From Zygnema cylindricum (taxonomy: Eukaryota; Streptophyta; Zygnematophyceae; Zygnematales; Zygnemataceae), in contig JBBHKE010002918.1 in the NCBI GenBank assembly GCA_037447655.1, positions 1 to 33,054 of the forward strand: a stretch of DNA of 33,054 bases, read 5' to 3'. The position numbers and the translations under genes were made by a program. The notes below the pieces were generated by a model that was not told where the DNA came from, made no database searches, and was given only the letters and a program-made list of their open reading frames with translations. Below are positions 27,321-33,054 of the stretch, one piece after another (within the stretch, counting starts at the first letter, position 1; every line of letters starts with the position of its first letter).

Positions 27321-28817
27321 ATGAAATCCATTATGGAAGCTCAAACGTGGGAGTTGGTGGAGCTTCCTTCGAACAGAAAAGCCATCGGGAGTAAGTGGGT
27401 GTTCAAGGTAAAATTAAACCCGGATGGCACAATAGAAAGGTATAAGGCCAGACTTGTAGCCAAGGGCTGTAATCAGAAAAAGGGAATTGATTTTGAAGAG
27501 ACATTCTTTCCAGTTGTAAGATTACCAACTGTTAGAATCCTACTAAGTCTAACTGCAATTGAGAATATGGAAGTCCATCAGATCGACGTCAAATTAACCT
27601 TAATGCATGGAGAGTTAGAAGAAACTCTATATATGCTGCAACAATAAATGTACGAAAAGGAGAAATTAGTGTGCAAACTGTTAAAATCCTTGTATGGGCT
27701 GAAGCAGGCCCCTAGGATGTGGAACCTAAAGCTAGATGAGTTTTTGGCTGGACAAGGTTTCAAAAGGATTAGGTCAGATCACTCTGTGTATATATTGCAA
27801 GGGGAGGATGGAGTACTATATATTGCCGTACATATAGATAATCTACTACTTATTAGCAAGTCTATGAGTGAAATAAACCGTATTAAAGGAGCCTTAAAAT
27901 CAACATTTGAGATGAAAGACCTCGGAGAGGCCAAGTATATTTTAGGAAAACAAGTAGAGAGAGATAGAAACAAGAAAGTAATCATGTTGACTCAAAAGGA
28001 GGTTATAAGAAATATGCTTGAAAAATTCGAAATGAATGAAGTAAAAGGGTGTGTAACTCCTATGGAGTTTAGGCACTAATTGGAGGCAGATGACTCAGAT
28101 TCTGGTATTCTAGTCAGTGAGAGTCCAGAGTTAGGGGAGGAGGAGTTTATGGCCTCTAAACCATACAGGCAGGTAAAATGCAGCCTCGTCTATTTTATGA
28201 ATTGCACGAGGCCAGATATCGCAGCTGCTGTTGGTGTTCTAAAAAGAAGCTTGCAGAATCCGAAGAAATCAGACTGGGAAGCCGCAAAGAGGGTTTTGAG
28301 ATACCTGGCAAGGACTCGGAACGTCAAACTTGTTTTCGGAGGAGGAGAAGTGAAATTGCAGATTTTGAGCGATGCTAGCTATGACGACATGCCTAGCAGA
28401 AAGTCAACGACTGGTTTTGTTTTGCAGATTAAAAATGGAACCTGTTGCTGGAGCAGCAAGCTTCACAAGGTCACGGCACAGTGGACAATGGAGTCAGAGT
28501 ATATGGCTGCAAGCTCGGCACTTAAAGAGCTCTAATGGGTGAAAGCACTTCAACAAGAAGTTGGGTACATGCTGACTGGACCTCAAGTCATTTTGTGCGG
28601 TAACCAGGCTGCCATTGCCATTGCCTCCAATCCCAGCCATCACTTTAAAAGTAAGCACATGGATATCAGGTTACACTTTGTCAAAGAAAAGGTGCTTGTT
28701 AGAGTCATCAAATTGTGTAATTTGGCTGATAAAAAAATGGTCGCAGACATGCTAACCAAGGCTCTCCCTGCACCAAAGTTACGGTTTTGCATAGATGCTA
28801 TTGGACTAAGTGACTAG
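27321..28817 (+). pseudogene. Reverse transcriptase and RNase H of copia E, catalytic Asp lost
   Basis: One frame runs from 27321 to 28817 with only three stops, all TAA (27645, 28077, 28533). RT motifs are in order: GSKWVFKVKLNPDGTIERYK, DFEETFFPVVRLPTVRILL, VCKLLKSLYGLKQAPRMWN. The catalytic box reads HIDN (27831-27842) instead of YVDD, so the second Asp is lost. RNase H motifs are NCTRPDIAAAVGVLKRSL, LSDASYDDMPSRKSTTGFV, MESEYMAASSALKEL and SKHMDIRLHFVKEKV, then MLTKALPAPKL near the end. It is the most nearly continuous pol in the window, yet could not encode an active polymerase. Confidence 0.85.
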
Positions 28818-28825
28818 TTGAGTGT

Positions 28826-28838
28826 AAAGCTTTAGGAG
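28826..28838 (+). other. Polypurine tract of E
   Basis: AAAGCTTTAGGAG precedes the LTR start TGTTGAAATTAATGC at 28839; it is weaker than in A to D because of the CTTT interruption. Confidence 0.5.
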
Positions 28839-29823
28839 TGTTGAAATTAATGCTTTGATCTCAACAGATAAAGTGTGAGGAGGATTTTAGGACTTATAAT
28901 ATTTTTGTCTAAGTCAAATTGTAATACTTACATTTATTAGTGTTACAGTAGCAGAGTATGTTGTACGTCTACAGGGACAAGCGTCAGTATCTAAGGCTTG
29001 TGCAGATATTCCGGAAGAGCGCCGACAACAACATACATGCGTTGATTATCGAACGAGCGGAATCACAAGATCGGACGGGCGGAATTGAATGCGCGCATTT
29101 GGGAACAATTACCTGTACGGAATAACGAGTACCGTTGGTAACGAATTGAGTCGACGGACGAGATTCGTGCGGGGACCACAGGTGACTAAACACAACTGTA
29201 CGCGCCCAGGTGGACCGTACTTCTGAACAACAATCGGGTAGACTGACGGGATTGATGATGACTAAGCGAAACCGACATTAGTTGTACGGCGTCGAAACTG
29301 AAAATATTTGAAACACATTGTTTTGTTTTTAGCGCATTAAAATTTAGTGTTTCGTCACTTAGATTACGGCTAGGGGAAATTAGGGTTTTGAAGGTACCGT
29401 GAGTACAATGACGTACAATTCCGGTACCTTGTCATTTTGCAGTGCAGTACGATAGCGCCAGGTGTTAGTTGTTGATTAGTTAGTTAGATCAAACATACTC
29501 TCAGTGCATAAAATTTAGGACTTGGAAAAAAATGTATCATCCAGTTTTGAGAATATGGAAACTTAGAGGCAGTTTTTGGGAAACTTCCAGCTTCCATATC
29601 TTATGGTTTACTGAACCGTTTATGCTGCAATTTTGGGAATTGACAGCGTGCATAGTGATCTAATTGTATGTTGATTTTGGTTGTATTTGGAGTTGCGAGT
29701 CTAATTCTGTAGTGTTCAAAAAATTGTTATTTGGTTGGATTCTTGTTAGATTCTGTTGAAAAACATGTCTACTTCTACAACTACTGCTGCAGCTCCACCT
29801 GTAGCGGTAGTCATAGAACAACA
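28839..29823 (+). repeat. LTR shared by E (3') and F (5')
   Basis: 985 bp from TGTTGAAATTAATGC to GAACAACA. The right edge is set by the primer-binding site GGTTATGGGCC at 29824. A TATA-like CATAAAATT lies near 29508-29516. Sequence AGCGCCAGGTG near 29453 may correspond to the palindrome of the other families. I did not find a convincing tRNA-like module here. The gag start at 29765 lies inside the LTR. Confidence 0.7.
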
Positions 29824-30670
29824 GGTTATGGGCCTGTATTTAAGAATTCCTATCTTTAATGGGCAAAAATATGCTTACTGGGCGGATATGGTTGAGTCAT
29901 ACTTTGAAACTGCAGGTTTGATGGAGATTCTGGATGGATCACTTGATGAGTCTGATCCAACTTGGGTGAAAAAGAATTCACAGGCTAGAAATACTCTAAA
30001 ACTATGTCTCTCGAAGAACCTGGTTATGTCACGAATCAAAATGAAAAAGGCGATTGATATTTGGAAATCTCTTAAGGCGTCTTATGAGAAGAGGAATGTT
30101 CAAAAAGAACTTTTGTTGGCGAAAAGATCTGGGACTACAAATGCTAGGGGGGAACAATGGCCGAGTATACCGATAACTTTCGAGCTCTTATTGATGCTGA
30201 TGCTTGTGTTGGTGGTACCTTTCTTGAATTTCAACAAGCTGCTTTGGTCATTAGAGGTATTTTCAGTATTGTGAAAGATGCATCTGTTGCACTTAAAAAG
30301 CACGATAAAGCTAGTTAGACACTTCAGTTAGCTATCAATATTATTTTGGAATTAGAGTCTACGTCAAAGGTTCTTAATGGTGAAAAGCAAATTGAGGCTT
30401 TTAACACATATTTTGAGAGGAAATGTCAATTTAACCAGTCAAAAAAATAAGAATTAATCAACCCAAGAAAATCAGCTTTACCAAAATCAGGGTTAGTTTA
30501 AACAGTTTAATCAAGGACAAAATAGACACGCTTTGACCGCATTTTTTTATTGTCTGGAACGTGGTCATGGGTATAGATACTGTGCTAAACTGAAAAAGGC
30601 AAATGAAATAGGTCTATATAGGCCGGGTTGGCAACACAGTCTATTTAATCAGGGCTTTTTTGGAAAGCAG
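29765..30670 (+). pseudogene. Gag of copia F
   Basis: ATG at 29765-29767, 59 nt inside the LTR. MSTSTTTAAAPPVAVVIEQQ is LTR-encoded, then VMGLYLRIPIFNGQKYAYWA continues through the primer-binding site. The UBN2/DUF4219-like block with WADMVESYFETAGLMEIL and IWKSLKASYEKRNVQKELLL is open to about 30150; a frameshift there leads to FRALIDADACVGGTFLEFQQ in another frame. The zinc knuckle near 30545-30590 reads FFYCLERGHGYRYC, with the first Cys replaced by Phe. Further stops at 30316-30318 and near 30448. Confidence 0.8.
29824..29834 (+). other. Primer-binding site of F (tRNA-iMet anticodon arm)
   Basis: GGTTATGGGCC, an 11-base match to the same site as in D, immediately after LTR end CAACA and read as gag codons Val-Met-Gly. 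Beyond 11 bases it diverges (TGTATTT). Confidence 0.7.
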
Positions 30671-31077
30671 GTTTAAACCAATTTTATGTTTTCTTCATCT
30701 GCTACTGAGGATCAGTCGTTGAGCTTGAACAAACACGATGAATCGGAACTATTTGCTATAGCGGCAGCAATGGAGGGCTCAAATGACGCCGGATTGATCA
30801 TGAACACGAGAGCATCGGCCCACATGTGCTCGAACAAGTCTAACTTCACTTATCTCAAGTCTACACCTGCAAAGAATATTTACTATGCATGTGGCATGAG
30901 TGTTCAAACTAATGCTCACGGTGATGTCTTTGTTGGTAGATATAGGAGGGAAGTCAGTTGAAAGAACACTTCACAATGTTTTCTATGTCCCTAGCTTGAA
31001 AAAGAATTTTTTTTCTACATCACTTGTTGAAAGCAAAGGATTTGAGGTAGTAAAACGATGTTCTTTATTCTAGTGTT
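30671..31077 (+). pseudogene. Protease of copia F, active-site motif lost
   Basis: The frame open from 30686 gives LIMNTRASAHMCSNKSNFTY near 30797-30850. Active copia proteases have DSGAS here; F has NTRAS, so the catalytic Asp and the following Ser-Gly are all changed while the flanking AHMCSNKS is kept. A frameshift near 30960 follows, then remnants such as TLHNVFYVPSLKKNFFSTSL in another frame. Confidence 0.75.
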
Positions 31078-32012
31078 TTGTCTGAAAATGAGTTGTGGCA
31101 TAAAAGACTAGGATATGTTAACTATGATAGTTTGAGGAAAATGGTAAATGCTAGCAAAGTAGAAGGTGTTTCTCTCATAGATCAGCCATTTAAGACTTTT
31201 GATAGATGCTCATTACGTAAAATTCATACGTTACCGTTTCCTCATGAATTAGAACACCGTTCGGAAAAAGTACTCTAGCTCATACATTTTGATGTTTTAG
31301 GCTTGGCTCAGGTGTCTTCTGCAGGAGGATTCCGCTTCATGGTCACATTTACTGATGATTTTTCCAGATTTACAAATTTTATTTTATGAAGGAGAAGAGT
31401 GAAGTTTTCGATTACTTTAAACAATACAAAGCTTGGGAAAAGAAATTAAATAGAGTTCTGATTCTGGCATTGAGATCAAACAACAGAGGGGAGTATATGT
31501 CCAATGAATTTAAAAAGATTCTTTTAGATGTGGGTATTAATCAGCAGCTAACGGTTCTATATACGCCTCAACAAAATGGTGTTTCACAAAGGCTTAACAG
31601 AACAGTTACAAAAGGTGTTATATCCTTGATTGTAGACAAAAATGTAGATTTGAAATTTTGGGCAGAGGCCCTTAACTGTGCACTTTATATAAAGAATAGG
31701 ATTACATCAATATCAGTTAGCACTATACCATTTGAGCTATTGACAGGTAGAAAACCTTAGGTTAGTCATTTTGAAGTTTTTGAAAGTAAGTGCTACATTC
31801 TTAATACATCACAAAATACTTGGAAAATGGAACCGAAAGGCTTACCGGGCATTCTAATTAAATATAATGATAACTCTAAGGGGTATAGGGTGTATGTATT
31901 TGATAAAAAAAATGTATTTTTATTAAGGATTATCATTATAAAAGTTGAAGGAGAAGCGGCTGATTTTATCACCATGACAGACAAACCGGCGGAAGAAAAA
32001 TTGCTGGATTAG
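31078..32012 (+). pseudogene. Integrase of copia F, two catalytic residues lost
   Basis: ELWHKRLGYVNYDSLRKMV and DRCSLRKIHTLPFP form the zinc region, with the second Cys lost (31078-31278). HFDVLGLAQ follows after a stop, keeping the first Asp. The core 31386-31760 reads LRSNNRGEYMSNEF where active copies have RSDNGGEY (Asp to Asn) and NGVSQRLNRT where they have NGVAERLNRT (Glu to Gln). WAEALNCALYIKNRI and FELLTGRKP are intact. A TAG at 31758-31760 precedes the C-terminal GYRVYVFDKKN region (31827-32012). Three or more independent lesions make it inactive. Confidence 0.85.
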
Positions 32013-33054
32013 GTCATCATTGACACAAAGAAGACCATTTACTTTCAGGTTCCTCAGCAGCAACCTATGGAGACTGTGTCCACGAACCCCTAAGTCCCTC
32101 TTACGGCTCCCTTAGAGCCAGCTGTTCCACTCTCGGATAACACATATCCCGCTCGAAGATAAAAAAAGAACGCCAGGCATCCATCGATATCAACCTTCAG
32201 AGGGGAAGAAGATCTAGCAGCCGTTTGCAATCAAGATCGCACTTTGCATTCTCTACCGCCTCCGAGGAACCTCTGACCATTCGGGAGGCCTTCTCATCAC
32301 CGGAAAGAACTCACAGTATCCAGGTAGCAAATCACGAGATGAAATCCATTATGGAAGCTCAAACGTGGGAGTTGGTGGAGCTTTCTCCAAACAGAAAAAG
32401 CCATCGGGAGTAAATGGGTGTTCAAAGGTAAAATTAAACCCGGATGGCACAATAGAAAGGTATAAGGCCAGACTTGAGGCCAAGGGATATAATCAGATAA
32501 ACAAAATTGTTTTTGAGGAGAATTTTTCTCCGGTTGTAAGATTTCCAACTGTTACAATCCTAATAAGTCTAATTACAATTGAGAATAAGGAAGTCCATCA
32601 GATGGACGTCAAAACAACCTTTTTGCATGGAGAGTTAGAAGAAACTATATATATGCAACAACCAAAAATGTATGAAGATAAAAGAAAGGAGAAATAAATG
32701 TGCCAACATTTATAATCTTTGTATAAGCTGAAAGAAGCCTTTACGATGTGGAACATAAAGCTAGATGAGTTTTTGACTGGACTAGGTTTTAAAAAGATTA
32801 GTTCAGATCACTCTGTGTATATATTGCAAGGGGAGGATTGAGTACTATATATTGACGTATATTTGGATGATCTACTACTTATTAGCAAGTCTAAGAGTGA
32901 AATAAACTGCATTAAAGAAGCCTTAAAATCAAGATTAGAGATGAAGGACCTCGGATAGGCCAAGTATATTTTAGGAATACAAGTAGAGAGAGATAGGAAT
33001 AAGAAAGTAATCATGTTGAATCAAATGGAAGCTATAGGAAATATGCTTAAAAAT
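32013..33054 (+). pseudogene. Linker and reverse transcriptase of copia F (partial)
   Basis: After a frameshifted Pro/Ser-rich linker, MKSIMEAQTWELVELSPNRK (32339-32398) shifts frame into SKVKLNPDGTIERYKARLEA and MDVKTTFLHGELEETIYMQQ (to 32697). Stops follow (for example TAA near 32696 and TGA near 32839), but YLDD at 32860-32871 keeps both catalytic Asp residues. The gene is cut by the window edge in the thumb region (MLKN). E shows the same gene further on at 27321-28817. Confidence 0.8.

Larger units (their letters stand above)
26836..28838 (+). mobile_element. Copia element E, pol 3' part only
   Basis: A fourth, related family on the plus strand. Only the integrase tail, linker, RT and RNase H remain, followed by a polypurine tract and an LTR. 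Its left end is element D. It matches F closely where they overlap (26841-28040 against 31858-33054), so E and F are the same family. Confidence 0.85.
28839..33054 (+). mobile_element. Copia element F, LTR to RT, runs off the window
   Basis: Same family as E. It uses the LTR at 28839-29823 as its 5' LTR and continues through gag, protease, integrase and RT to the window edge. E and F therefore form an internal-LTR-internal array sharing one LTR, as expected after recombination between LTRs of two copies. F is heavily decayed. Confidence 0.8.

Noticed and set aside
27321-28817. Reassigned TAA codon, because all three stops in E pol are TAA
   Set aside because: Neighbouring elements are broken by TAG and TGA as well as TAA, and the E stops fall at different residue types, so mutation explains them.

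Overview
The window contains no convincing ordinary host gene. It is a pile of decayed LTR retrotransposons, typical of repeat-rich intergenic DNA in a large eukaryotic genome. The sequence points to a green plant, with limited certainty: three copia-type families have a primer-binding site complementary to the anticodon arm of initiator tRNA-Met, and the longest match (15 of 15 bases) fits the plant form of that arm as I remember it. A run of 10 N at 18920-18929 shows a draft assembly.

Layout. H (1-689, +) is a copia fragment. It appears to be interrupted by G, a Ty3/gypsy chromovirus on the minus strand (3' LTR about 690-1138, RNase H cut at 17272). G carries two nested copia elements: A (2266-8430, +), which lies in an unidentified ORF downstream of the G polyprotein, and B (9226-15548, -), which splits the G chromodomain. 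Both have 5-bp target duplications with one mismatch. A third copia family follows on the minus strand: C (LTR 17273-18159, 3' pol end, then the N gap), a copy of the 5' internal half (18930-20635), and D (LTRs 20636-21522 and 25949-26835). A fourth related family closes the window on the plus strand: E (26836-28838, pol only), one LTR (28839-29823), and F (gag to RT, running off the end).

How they work. Each copia element encodes one Gag-Pol polyprotein in the order Gag, zinc knuckle, aspartic protease, integrase, reverse transcriptase, RNase H. All are broken by stops and frameshifts. The families share an unusual 5' design: the gag start codon lies inside the LTR, 20 nt (A, B, C/D) or 59 nt (E/F) before its end, and the primer-binding site is read as gag codons.

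The most interesting signal is a short tRNA-like module in the A, B and C/D LTRs. It lies antisense to the element and has A-box-like and B-box-like sequences about 50 bp apart, followed in most copies by a T run. This looks like an internal RNA polymerase III unit inside a Pol II LTR. A palindrome (core ACGTGGCGCCACGT), a TATA box and a GACTC/GAGTC hairpin are also kept in order in these LTRs. The join near the N gap is probably an assembly artefact.
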